A stretch of 10,594 nt of DNA from PSLL01 sp050259195 (GCA_050259195.1 JBLNAE010000214.1:1-10594), one strand, 5' to 3'; positions 1-7,062 are shown, numbered from the stretch's first letter. A program made the numbers and translations. The notes: a model not told the origin generated them from the sequence alone.

Positions 1-42
1 CTATGGCTCTTTAATTATTTTGTCGAACTCGCGATCAATATA

Positions 43-1260
43 TCAGCCGGGACAAAAACCAGATACGCTGTTGTTTCCCTCATTCAATTCGTCTACGTTG
101 TTGTTAATATCAACGGTGATTGTGAAGTTACAATCAGGATTGAAGCAACCGGATGGAAAACTCACTGGCCCCAAATCAACCGATGCCCCCGGGGATAGAG
201 CAGGTGTAGACAGATCAACCGGAACGCTGCCTTCAGAGGTAAAGAACGTGACCCTTGTCGTTGAAGTAGGTGCATTAAAGTCGCCCTGATTTCTGACTGT
301 GACCACCAATCCGCATGGATCTGCAATAGAGGGCACCAAGTCCGGCTCTACAGTGTTTGTCACAGACGTAGCTGTGTTGTTATTCAGATTGGGGTCTGTC
401 TCATTTCCTGTTATGTCGGCTGTATTTCCAATTGTCCCATCTCTCATGACATTCACTACAATCGTTATTGTTACACTCGCCCCCTTAGCCAAATTCCCCA
501 CATTGCATGTCACTACACTTGTGCCGCTACAGATGCCCTGAGTAGCGGATGATGAGATAAACTTCACACCAAGGGGCAACGTATCTGTAACACTAACCCC
601 GGTTGCAGAACTAGGCCCATTATTTCTAACTATAAGGATGTAGGTCAAACTATTTCCTACCGCCACAGGGTCGGGTCTGTCGGATTTAGTAATTGATAAG
701 TCGGCACCACCTGATGGTGGAGGCGTCGCAGGGACTCCGCATTGATGGTTGACACAGATAAGACTGCTATTACCAGAATCACATACCTGTCCATTGCAAT
801 CGGGATCAGCACAGTCTATCAATCCATCCCCATCATCATCTATACCATTGTCACATACCTCCACTACAGGAATAAGTGTAATTGTCACCGTATTTTCTCC
901 GACAGAGATAGTTACTCCCTCGGCTGTTCCCCTGAATATAAGCTGTCCACTTGCATCAAAGGCCAGAAGCCTGAATGTTCTATTTGTCCCTATAGGAACA
1001 AATATTCTAATCTGCCCAGGGAAATTGAAGCTCTCCTCTATTGTGGAAAAATCACTGCCCTCTACAGTAATAGTTATGGTTTTAATGTCTCCGCTTGTGG
1101 ACTGTATGGATGGCTCTGTTGTAGATATCTCGGATGGAACCTGTATGGAGAGTTTTATGGAATTGTTTGTATTGTCTCCACCGTTGTTCCCTCCACAGTA
1201 TATGAATGTAAGGAGGGAAATCATAAAGAAGATACCTAGTCTTAACAACCCTTTTTCCAT
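43..1260 (-). CDS. Lipoprotein with MopE-like, DUF11 and CARDB regions
   Basis: Predicted 405-residue exported lipoprotein. A hydrophobic signal segment (residues 5-21) ends at Cys22 in a lipobox-like FIYC, followed by a Gly/Asn-rich linker. Residues about 35-131 look like an all-beta domain. Residues 136-155 carry an Asp/Gly/Cys repeat (DNGIDDDGDG) of the kind found in MopE-like proteins and probably bind calcium. Residues about 187-304 match DUF11 (ADLSITKS opening, RNNGPSSATGVSVTDTLP core). Residues about 306-403 resemble CARDB (VRNQGDF, ending NNNVDELNEGNN). The chain has twelve cysteines besides Cys22, so disulfides are likely. It is the last gene of a three-gene minus-strand operon, 16 bases after the FecR gene. 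A weak AAAGGGA ribosome site lies about 10 bases before the ATG. DUF11 and CARDB are surface or adhesion modules, so a surface-displayed or structural lipoprotein is the likely role. Its partner is unknown. Confidence 0.85.
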   Translation of the reverse strand: MEKGLLRLGIFFMISLLTFIYCGGNNGGDNTNNSIKLSIQVPSEISTTEPSIQSTSGDIKTITITVEGSDFSTIEESFNFPGQIRIFVPIGTNRTFRLLAFDASGQLIFRGTAEGVTISVGENTVTITLIPVVEVCDNGIDDDGDGLIDCADPDCNGQVCDSGNSSLICVNHQCGVPATPPPSGGADLSITKSDRPDPVAVGNSLTYILIVRNNGPSSATGVSVTDTLPLGVKFISSSATQGICSGTSVVTCNVGNLAKGASVTITIVVNVMRDGTIGNTADITGNETDPNLNNNTATSVTNTVEPDLVPSIADPCGLVVTVRNQGDFNAPTSTTRVTFFTSEGSVPVDLSTPALSPGASVDLGPVSFPSGCFNPDCNFTITVDINNNVDELNEGNNSVSGFCPG

Positions 1261-1276
1261 TTATATGAATCCCTTT

Positions 1277-2200
1277 TTAACGGCTTTGGTGAGGCACCAC
1301 TATAACGTCTACAGGAGCCTCGTCATTTTGATTAACGCCAGGAGTCAGGTTGACTGGCTGTTCTAAAGGCGCAAATGTTCCAAGCCCCGATAGAAAGCCC
1401 GTATGAGGGGGTTTTTTCCCAGGATAATCCTGTTTATATAGCGAATCTCTCGAAGGCGTCTCCTCATCAACCTGAGTCCCTTGTTGTAATTCATTCTTCA
1501 GCTCATCCGGGATAGGCGCAGCATTTAGAGGATTCCCATTGGGTCCAATCGTTGTAAATTCTCCGGGTCCTAGCCTTATCTCCCTTGCCCCCGGCATAAT
1601 ACCCCTTACAAAAACCTCTCTCTCAAGGGCAAAGAAAATGCCCCTATCAGCATCTATAAAAAGTATCGTTCCCTTTACGCCCGCTACGCCGTTAGGGGTA
1701 GCAAACTGAACATCGGACTCGCCTTCAAATTTCTGAATAATTGCCTTGATTTTTCCTGTAAGTATGTTGGAAAAGGACTTTCTTCTCGCCGGATTATAGA
1801 CAAACTCTGTGATTTCAAACTTTGTATTTGCCCCTAGAGAGATCAGTGTATCATCATTAAATAGAATCTTTGCTCCTGAGTTCTCTCCGGTTTGGAATCT
1901 GTCACCCAAGAATACCCTGGCTCCCTGATTTACCTGCTCGCTTACCCCGCCGCTTACTACAGTAACCTGACCCTTAACTGCAGTTACAATTCCTATAGGC
2001 TCCGGTTGTTGCTGGGCGTATGCACTGACAATCCATAGTGCCGATATTAAAGTGAAGATACAAATCTTCAATACTCCAATTTTAGCCACGAGAGCTCCTT
2101 GGGGCGCAGAGAAAAGCGTTTTAAATAAAAATCCTGTGAACCCCTCGGCACCACTCGTGACGGACTTTCTGCTCTCCGCGGCTAATTTATTCTTCATCAT
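1277..2200 (-). CDS. FecR-domain periplasmic protein
   Basis: Predicted 307-residue exported protein with a FecR domain at about residues 70-205. The diagnostic stretches are GIVTAVKGQVTVV, the repeat-like segment GARVFLGDRFQTGENSGA, and ATPNGVAGVKGT. The C-terminal third is Pro- and charge-rich with no recognised domain. The hydrophobic signal segment is unusually far in, at residues 41-58, ending AYA-QQ near residue 62. There are two credible starts. The ATG at 2200 is preceded by GAAGGAG, which overlaps the stop codon of the upstream TPR gene by one base. The GTG at 2089 is preceded by AAGGAG with 5-base spacing and gives a textbook signal peptide. FecR-domain proteins outside iron transport often sit beside CHASE2 cyclases and envelope proteins. 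Here it may scaffold or sense in the periplasm. It lies between the TPR-barrel gene (12 bases upstream) and the lipoprotein gene. Confidence 0.85.
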   Translation of the reverse strand: MMKNKLAAESRKSVTSGAEGFTGFLFKTLFSAPQGALVAKIGVLKICIFTLISALWIVSAYAQQQPEPIGIVTAVKGQVTVVSGGVSEQVNQGARVFLGDRFQTGENSGAKILFNDDTLISLGANTKFEITEFVYNPARRKSFSNILTGKIKAIIQKFEGESDVQFATPNGVAGVKGTILFIDADRGIFFALEREVFVRGIMPGAREIRLGPGEFTTIGPNGNPLNAAPIPDELKNELQQGTQVDEETPSRDSLYKQDYPGKKPPHTGFLSGLGTFAPLEQPVNLTPGVNQNDEAPVDVIVVPHQSR

Positions 2201-2212
2201 ATTCTTCTCCTT

Positions 2213-3715
2213 CTAAAAACTTACCCTGAGCATTGCTGAGAATATGTTTCTTGAGTACTGATAAGGGTTAGGTGGGGGAATATTATTACTTGATAGGTTA
2301 GATACGTACTGATAACCGAGGTCTAAAAAAAGCAATTTATAAAGTCTTTTTGAAACTATAACCATTACGTTGAACTGATTATCCACCCTGTTAGATGAGT
2401 CATTATAGTAGTTCTGATTATAATAATAGAAGTTTACAAAGGACATGACTCCAAAGGGAAGAAGAGCGACGGCGTCTATGAAAAATTCCGGGGCAACATA
2501 ATCATAGTTGGGCTTGCCCTGAACGTCTCTTGCGCTATTTATTGCTATGTTAAATCCAGGCCGCAGGTACAGTCTTCCGTTATAAAGATTAAAGGCCTGA
2601 GCTATGATGAAGTTGTTATTGGCGGCGTCTCTTTCGGGAAAATTCTTGAAATTGTCATATTGAAATGCATAAGAGAATTGAGTGCTTGTATAGTTTGTTA
2701 TCTCCGCTGATACCGTGGGGATAACGGAGTAGGACTGAGAAAAGAGGTCATGAGCCGGAGACCCGTTTATAAGAACAAGGTCGTAAATAAAATTCAGAGA
2801 AAAAGCCAGAGGCGTTTTACCCAAGGACGCCTTTCTCTCTCCATAGAGGTTAATACGGTGGTTTTGGATGTTGTATGTTTGTAGGTCATTATTAAAGGAA
2901 AAATATGATGTATAATCTCCGCCTATCTGAGTATCATGTGTCAGATATGGCTTATACCCCAGATTCAAGAAAAAAACCGCACGTGCAGCCTTTTGATTGG
3001 AAACAATATTAATTCCATCTGGATTTAGAACAACGTTGGTGTCGTACTGAATGCCGGAGCTAACCGTGCCGTAGTACCTTTTAGAGAGTCTTAAAATTGC
3101 ATCTAGATATTCCTGGGCAGCCGTGCCTGTATCCGTACTTGCGCCCAGCTTTCGCGCCAAGTCAAAGTCAACTCTTGCGTTTTTATAATCGGCAAGCCTG
3201 TATCTGCTAAGTCCTGCGTAGAAGTGGGATTGAAGCGCAAGATCGGGATCGAGGTTGGATGCCTTGTCAAGGGCGTCAATTGCCTCTTTATAATTCTTGA
3301 GCATGAATTCGGTGTATCCCAGGTTGTAGTATGCAATGCCGCTCTCAGGGGCTTCACGAGTCGCCTCTTTAAATTCACTCAGCGCTCGAGTGAGGCCTCC
3401 TGTTCCTAAGTAAGCAGTTCCGAGATCGAGATGTATGCCTTTTATATTTGGGTCGAGGCTTTTTGCCTTCTCCAGGTATTTTATAGACTCGCTATACCTG
3501 TTTAGCCCCAAGAGAGAAAGGCCGAGGAGATGGTTAGCCGTCGCGCTCTGTGGGTTTTCCGCCAGTGCATCTTCGAGGGGTTTTATTGCTCCCTGGTAAT
3601 CTTTTTTAAGGTATGCGGCAAGGCCCTTATTGAGTTTAAATTCAAATTGAGCCAGCGTGGGGTGGGAAACGGCACATACGAGTAAGAAAATCAGAGAAAA
3701 CCACCTATAGCTCAA
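2213..3715 (-). CDS. TPR protein with C-terminal outer-membrane beta-barrel
   Basis: Predicted 500-residue protein in three parts. A signal peptide (residues 1-22, cleavage TLA-QF) is followed by about five tetratricopeptide repeats (roughly 26-193; e.g. KGLAAYLKKDYQGAIKPLED and GIAYYNLGYTEFMLKNYKEA). From about residue 212 to the end there is a barrel-like region of alternating aromatic and polar strands ending in VSF, the terminal aromatic typical of Bam-inserted proteins. This plan resembles SLAM/DUF560 lipoprotein translocators and, less closely, PgaA/PelB-type polysaccharide exporters. The start is a TTG; no ATG or GTG lies in frame between it and the upstream TAG. GGAGG lies 12 bases before it and AGAGGA abuts it, so the exact start is uncertain. 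It is the first gene of a TPR-FecR-lipoprotein operon with 12- and 16-base gaps. Confidence 0.83.
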   Translation of the reverse strand: MSYRWFSLIFLLVCAVSHPTLAQFEFKLNKGLAAYLKKDYQGAIKPLEDALAENPQSATANHLLGLSLLGLNRYSESIKYLEKAKSLDPNIKGIHLDLGTAYLGTGGLTRALSEFKEATREAPESGIAYYNLGYTEFMLKNYKEAIDALDKASNLDPDLALQSHFYAGLSRYRLADYKNARVDFDLARKLGASTDTGTAAQEYLDAILRLSKRYYGTVSSGIQYDTNVVLNPDGINIVSNQKAARAVFFLNLGYKPYLTHDTQIGGDYTSYFSFNNDLQTYNIQNHRINLYGERKASLGKTPLAFSLNFIYDLVLINGSPAHDLFSQSYSVIPTVSAEITNYTSTQFSYAFQYDNFKNFPERDAANNNFIIAQAFNLYNGRLYLRPGFNIAINSARDVQGKPNYDYVAPEFFIDAVALLPFGVMSFVNFYYYNQNYYNDSSNRVDNQFNVMVIVSKRLYKLLFLDLGYQYVSNLSSNNIPPPNPYQYSRNIFSAMLRVSF

Positions 3716-3753
3716 TCCTCTTATTATCCTCCTCTAAGAAAACAGAACTAAAA

Positions 3754-3794
3754 TATACAGCGTTTTTCTCAACATTGGGGAAAAACACTGTATA
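3754..3794 (-). promoter_or_regulatory. 15-bp dyad at the 5' end of the TPR operon
   Basis: Arms at 3754-3768 and 3780-3794 are complementary over 15 bases around an 11-base loop. The single mismatch becomes a G-U pair in minus-strand RNA. In that direction the hairpin is followed by ATTTTAG. The predicted start of transcription falls at the outer arm, so it could be an operator, a 5' mRNA-stabilising hairpin, or an attenuator. The stem is AT-rich, so a classic terminator is less likely. Confidence 0.5.
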
Positions 3795-3797
3795 CCG

Positions 3798-3827
3798 ACT
3801 CTACTTTATTTTGCCTCTAATTGTCAA
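3798..3827 (-). promoter_or_regulatory. Candidate sigma-70 promoter for the TPR-FecR-lipoprotein operon
   Basis: On the minus strand a perfect TTGACA (3822-3827) is followed after 18 bases by TAGAGT (3798-3803, four of six matches to TATAAT). It lies in the 162-base gap after the cyclase stop codon, the right place to drive the TPR gene independently of the cyclase. Confidence 0.45.
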
Positions 3828-3877
3828 GGTGTCTTGGAATTGTTCTTTATTTGTATGGGCGAACCTTGGGGTCTACC

Positions 3878-6010
3878 CTACTTTTCTTCAGCGATGTAAA
3901 CGCCGTCCCAATTAGGTGGCGGTGGTTGGGATATATACTTCAAACAGCGTTCATGGTAGAGGGCCGAAGGTTTATCTTCAGGAAACATTTTTAGAATCTC
4001 GGCGAACTTTTCCATAGCCTCGTAGAATTCCTGGTCTTGGTAGAGATTCCAGGCTTCGGTAAATAGCCCAACAAGTGCCTCCTTTTGCCTGTCGCCGGAT
4101 GGGCCAATGAGCTCAAATATGGAAACGGGTTTTTCTTTGCCCTTCACTCGCACAAGGTCAAGCTCTCTTACGAGGAATTGAGAAGGGTCAACCCCATCAA
4201 GGGTTGATTTGCTGACAATAATCTGCGTGCCGTAGAGCTTATTTAGACCCTCAAGACGCGAGGCCAGGTTAACCGCATCGCCTATTGCTGTGTAATCAAA
4301 CCTCATGTTGGCTCCCATGTTTCCCACAATGGCTTCTCCCGTATTAATTCCCACACCGATAGAGATGTGAGGCCATCCCTTCTCCTTCCACTTTGGATAG
4401 AGCTTTTTCAGCTCTTCTATCATCTGGAGAGCGGCCTGGCAGGCGCGCTTCGGATGGTCCGGAACGTCGAGCGGAGCGCCGAAGATCGCCATAATGGCGT
4501 CTCCAATGTATTTATCGAGGGTGCCCCGTTCATTCATAACGATTTGCGTCATGGGGCTTAGATATTCGTTAAGGAGCGACACAAGTGCCTCAGGGGGCAT
4601 TCTCTCAGAAAGAGATGTAAAACCGCGTATGTCTGAAAAAAGCATGGTGACATTTCTTTTTTCACCTCCCAGCTTGAGTTTATCCGGGTCTTGGATGATT
4701 TGCGCGACAAGCTCAGCGGAAACGTAACTGCTAAAAGCCTTTCGCAGATACCGGCCTTTTCTCTCCACAATGAGATTGCGCTTCCCCTCATAGAAAACGT
4801 AGGCAAACCCCAAAGACAGGGCGGGATAAAGAGCGCTGAGAAGCAAATTTAATCGTGTGAAAAGTATGTAATTCCCAAGTAAATGGATAAATAGAAGAGC
4901 AAAAAAAATACTGATTGCGATAAACGTTTTTCCAGCGCGCATAAGCAGGAGAACGAGAATCATCGGCAGTATTAAGAGCAGGGCAATATCCAGCGCCTCG
5001 GTCAGATCATTTTTGATAAGGAACCGCCCATTGAGGATGTTCTCAGCGACTGTAGCATGTATTTCAACCCCGGGGAATGTAGCGTCAAATGGCGTAGACC
5101 TTGCGTCATAAACTCCTATCTCAGTAGTGCCGACAAAGACCAGCTTATTTTTCAGGGCATCAGGCGGAACTTTTCCTGAGAGCACATCCACAAATGAATA
5201 TGTCGGGAACATTCCGCCCGGACCATAATAGTTGATGAGGAACTCCCCCCTTTCATCCGTAGGTATCCTCGTTTGTCCGATGTAAAAGCTATCTACACCG
5301 TAAGAAGTCACCTTAAGCAGAATTTCTTCTCCAAGAAAGTGCCTGATTCCCTCAATATCCAAGGACGGATAGATTTCGCCTTTGTATGTCATGAGAAGTT
5401 GAGCGCGGCGAAAAACCCCGTCTGTATCAGCATTGGGAAAGTTGAAAAACCCAAACCCTCGGGCATGGGCTCCGATTTGAGGGATGTTCATTTCTACGGA
5501 AGGGAACTCTCCTAGAAAGTTCGGCTCGGGCTTTCCAAGAAAATCTATAAGCTTAACGTTTGAGCGGCTAAGCTGATTGAGTGATTCGGAAGAAGGCTCT
5601 TGTGTAGCACTTTCCCGAAAGAAATAACCTAATACAACATCTCTATCCTTTTCCAGAGCCGTGCTAAAGACTCTATCGGCATCATCCGACTCCGGCTCTG
5701 AAAATGTCATATCAAATGCTACTGCTTTAGGTCTATAATCGGCCAGCTTCTCTACAAGCTCGGCAAGGCGGCGGCGAGACCAGGGCCACCTTCCCAATTT
5801 GTTAATACTCTTTTCATCAATGGCTACAATAGCCACATTGGGACCTGGCTTTACTTTTCCCCGCAACTTAAAACGAAAGTTGCTATATCTGAGGTCAACC
5901 TCTTTCAGAAAAGTAGGCGACCACCTGTAAAGGCACAGGGTCAGTAGTGCCGAGAAAAGACCTATTCCGATAGATATAAGAAGGAGATTTTTATTACCCT
6001 TTTTCTTCAT
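3878..6010 (-). CDS. CHASE2-domain class III adenylate cyclase, membrane-bound
   Basis: Predicted 710-residue receptor cyclase that makes cAMP from ATP at the inner membrane. Residues 8-28 form an N-terminal membrane anchor. Residues about 35-330 are the extracytoplasmic CHASE2 sensor (AIVAIDEKSINKLGRWPW, FDMTFSEPE, FVGTTEIGVYDARSTPF). Three membrane segments follow at about 336-407. The catalytic domain spans about 445-635 with all key residues visible: metal aspartates Asp460 (FSDIRGF) and Asp504 (YIGDAI), Lys500 for adenine, and Asn581 and Arg585 (NLASRLE) for the transition state. Thr574 occupies the second adenine-contact position, the class IIIb variant. A TPR-like tail (about 645-695) follows. 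The start is ATG with a weak ribosome site. It lies downstream of a likely cAMP phosphodiesterase gene and upstream of the FecR operon, an arrangement suggesting local control of cAMP. What CHASE2 senses is not known. Confidence 0.92.
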   Translation of the reverse strand: MKKKGNKNLLLISIGIGLFSALLTLCLYRWSPTFLKEVDLRYSNFRFKLRGKVKPGPNVAIVAIDEKSINKLGRWPWSRRRLAELVEKLADYRPKAVAFDMTFSEPESDDADRVFSTALEKDRDVVLGYFFRESATQEPSSESLNQLSRSNVKLIDFLGKPEPNFLGEFPSVEMNIPQIGAHARGFGFFNFPNADTDGVFRRAQLLMTYKGEIYPSLDIEGIRHFLGEEILLKVTSYGVDSFYIGQTRIPTDERGEFLINYYGPGGMFPTYSFVDVLSGKVPPDALKNKLVFVGTTEIGVYDARSTPFDATFPGVEIHATVAENILNGRFLIKNDLTEALDIALLLILPMILVLLLMRAGKTFIAISIFFALLFIHLLGNYILFTRLNLLLSALYPALSLGFAYVFYEGKRNLIVERKGRYLRKAFSSYVSAELVAQIIQDPDKLKLGGEKRNVTMLFSDIRGFTSLSERMPPEALVSLLNEYLSPMTQIVMNERGTLDKYIGDAIMAIFGAPLDVPDHPKRACQAALQMIEELKKLYPKWKEKGWPHISIGVGINTGEAIVGNMGANMRFDYTAIGDAVNLASRLEGLNKLYGTQIIVSKSTLDGVDPSQFLVRELDLVRVKGKEKPVSIFELIGPSGDRQKEALVGLFTEAWNLYQDQEFYEAMEKFAEILKMFPEDKPSALYHERCLKYISQPPPPNWDGVYIAEEK

Positions 6011-6053
6011 CTTCGTTATTCAGGATTCTTATCTAGAAGCTATCTCATAATAG

Positions 6054-6075
6054 GAACAGACACGAATGTCTGTTC
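6054..6075. repeat. Perfect 9-bp dyad with 4-base loop ahead of the cyclase gene
   Basis: Arms GAACAGACA and TGTCTGTTC pair perfectly around CGAA; on the minus strand the loop reads TTCG. The dyad sits just downstream of a TATAAT box on the minus strand, over the expected transcription start of the cyclase gene. It may be an operator, a 5' hairpin, or a copy of a dispersed palindromic repeat. Confidence 0.6.
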
Positions 6076-6079
6076 TACC

Positions 6080-6085
6080 ATTATA
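6080..6085 (-). promoter_or_regulatory. Candidate -10 box of the cyclase gene
   Basis: A perfect TATAAT on the minus strand, 69 bases before the cyclase ATG. No recognisable -35 hexamer lies 16-18 bases upstream; that position holds the second dyad (6095-6112) instead. The promoter may therefore depend on a bound activator. It could also be chance in AT-rich sequence. Confidence 0.35.
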
Positions 6086-6094
6086 AATCATGGG

Positions 6095-6112
6095 TCGGAC
6101 ATTCTTGTCTGA
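6095..6112. repeat. Second dyad sharing GACA-N4-TGTC
   Basis: TCGGACA and TGTCTGA pair over 7 bases with one G-T wobble around TTCT. The core GACA-N4-TGTC is the same as in the dyad at 6054-6075, centred 39 bases away. It occupies the -35 region relative to the TATAAT box between the two dyads. Confidence 0.55.
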
Positions 6113-6138
6113 TAACCCCCTCTATAAGACTACTTCTA

Positions 6139-6159
6139 CTCCTTCTCGTGGGGAAGGAG
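6139..6159. repeat. 7-bp hairpin after the phosphodiesterase gene
   Basis: CTCCTTC (6139-6145) and GAAGGAG (6153-6159) pair around a 7-base loop, about 20 bases past the stop codon of the phosphodiesterase-like gene. There is no T-run after it on the minus strand, so it is at best a weak terminator or mRNA 3' hairpin. Confidence 0.35.
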
Positions 6160-6180
6160 ATGAAAGAAATACTCAATTTA

Positions 6181-6948
6181 TTACAAGCTTATGTCCATCC
6201 CATCTTTGAGTGCCTTAATGGGTAATTTATTTGATAAATTCTCCAGCTCCAGCATAACCTCTTCTCTGTAGAGCGGCTTTATATGAGATATATATATTTC
6301 CACATCCCTGCAGTTTAGCTTTTTTAGCTCCTCAGCTACCAGGTGGGGGGTAAGATGTCCTGATATTCTGGCCATCTCTTCCATGTAACTCGGGAAAGAT
6401 GCCTCTATAATTATGGCGCGCAGTCTCTTTTTATCTCGGACCTTCTTCCAGAAGACATCTGTAATGTAAGTGTCCCCCGTAAATGCAAAGGCGGTCTCGC
6501 CATCGTCTACCAGGTAACCTACGGTGGGCACTGCATGGTTTACGGGAATTGGCAGTACGTTGTACGGACCTATTTTTGTATTCTTCAGGGGTTTGAGAAC
6601 CTTGTATGAGAATTTTGCTTCCTGTACATTTGGAATCTGGAGAACATCCGGCCATATACGCCAGTTGAATATATGAGATGAAATATCCCTTATGGCATCT
6701 TCTGTGCCACAGAGGACAATAGGCTCCTTTCGCAAATCGAAAGCCGCGCCTGCTATAAAAGGGAGGTCTCCTACATGGTCGAGATGAGCGTGCGTAATGA
6801 GGATGTGATTTATCTCAGCACTTTTTCTGAGGCCGAGAACCTCGGTAGCGGTACCGGCATCAAGCAGAAGGTCCTCATCAACCAGAAAGCCTGTAGGTCT
6901 TGAGTTTTTTCCCCTGCCGCCGCCGCAACCGAGAATAGAGATTTTCAT
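6181..6948 (-). CDS. Metallo-beta-lactamase-fold hydrolase, probable class II cAMP phosphodiesterase
   Basis: Predicted 255-residue cytoplasmic enzyme with no signal peptide. Metal ligands are visible as His53, His55, Asp57 and His58 (THAHLDHVGDLPF), then His138, Asp159 (FTGDT) and His222 (ISHIKP). The Gly-rich opening SILGCGGGRG, the long helix SHIFNWRIWPD, the block IEASFP and the motif GHLTPHLVAEEL match the class II cyclic-nucleotide phosphodiesterases (yeast PDE1, Vibrio CpdP) better than RNase Z or glyoxalase II. It would hydrolyse cAMP to AMP, opposing the cyclase encoded 170 bases downstream on the same strand. The ATG at 6948 is chosen because the conserved fold starts there. A TTG at 6990 would add 14 unconserved residues with no ribosome site and overlaps a promoter-like -35 box. 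Hydrolysis of another substrate cannot be excluded. Confidence 0.78.
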   Translation of the reverse strand: MKISILGCGGGRGKNSRPTGFLVDEDLLLDAGTATEVLGLRKSAEINHILITHAHLDHVGDLPFIAGAAFDLRKEPIVLCGTEDAIRDISSHIFNWRIWPDVLQIPNVQEAKFSYKVLKPLKNTKIGPYNVLPIPVNHAVPTVGYLVDDGETAFAFTGDTYITDVFWKKVRDKKRLRAIIIEASFPSYMEEMARISGHLTPHLVAEELKKLNCRDVEIYISHIKPLYREEVMLELENLSNKLPIKALKDGMDISL

Positions 6949-6961
6949 TTTAAGCCGTCTT

Positions 6962-6990
6962 ATGCTACCAGCAAAGCCGAGTCTTATCAA
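6962..6990 (-). promoter_or_regulatory. Candidate sigma-70 promoter of the phosphodiesterase-like gene
   Basis: Minus-strand TTGATA (6985-6990), 17-base spacer, TAGCAT (6962-6967). Transcription would begin only a few bases before the ATG at 6948, giving a very short leader, which fits the lack of a clear ribosome site. Confidence 0.35.
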
Positions 6991-7000
6991 GTGCGGAGAT

Positions 7001-7029
7001 GGAGGGGACTTGCCTCTTTTTTCCCCTCC
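7001..7029. repeat. GC-rich 8-bp hairpin between integrase and phosphodiesterase genes
   Basis: GGAGGGGA (7001-7008) and TCCCCTCC (7022-7029) pair perfectly around a 13-base loop. Neither strand has a T-run right after the stem, so this is not a standard intrinsic terminator, but it may separate integrase transcripts from the phosphodiesterase gene. Confidence 0.4.
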
Positions 7030-7062
7030 TTAGAGCAGTGCTATTAAGAAGGTTGAACCGCA

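Noticed and set aside
117..136. CRP-like dyad TGATTGT-N6-ACAATCA near the cAMP genes
   Set aside because: It lies inside the lipoprotein coding sequence near its 3' end, and the arms do not match the TGTGA/TCACA consensus.
742..1366. Two long plus-strand open frames (742-1239 and 749-1366)
   Set aside because: They lie antisense to the lipoprotein and FecR genes, whose domains are clear. They have no ribosome site or family resemblance.
6948..6990. TTG start adding 14 residues to the phosphodiesterase-like protein
   Set aside because: The added residues precede the conserved fold, have no ribosome site, and the TTG overlaps a -35-like box.
6991..7012. Sequence resembling the 3' end of a tRNA gene on the minus strand (CAAGTCCCCTCC then CCGCAC)
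   Set aside because: There is no TTC of a T-loop before it, stem lengths do not fit a tRNA, and no anticodon or D-arm lies upstream. The match is explained by the GC-rich hairpin at 7001-7029.
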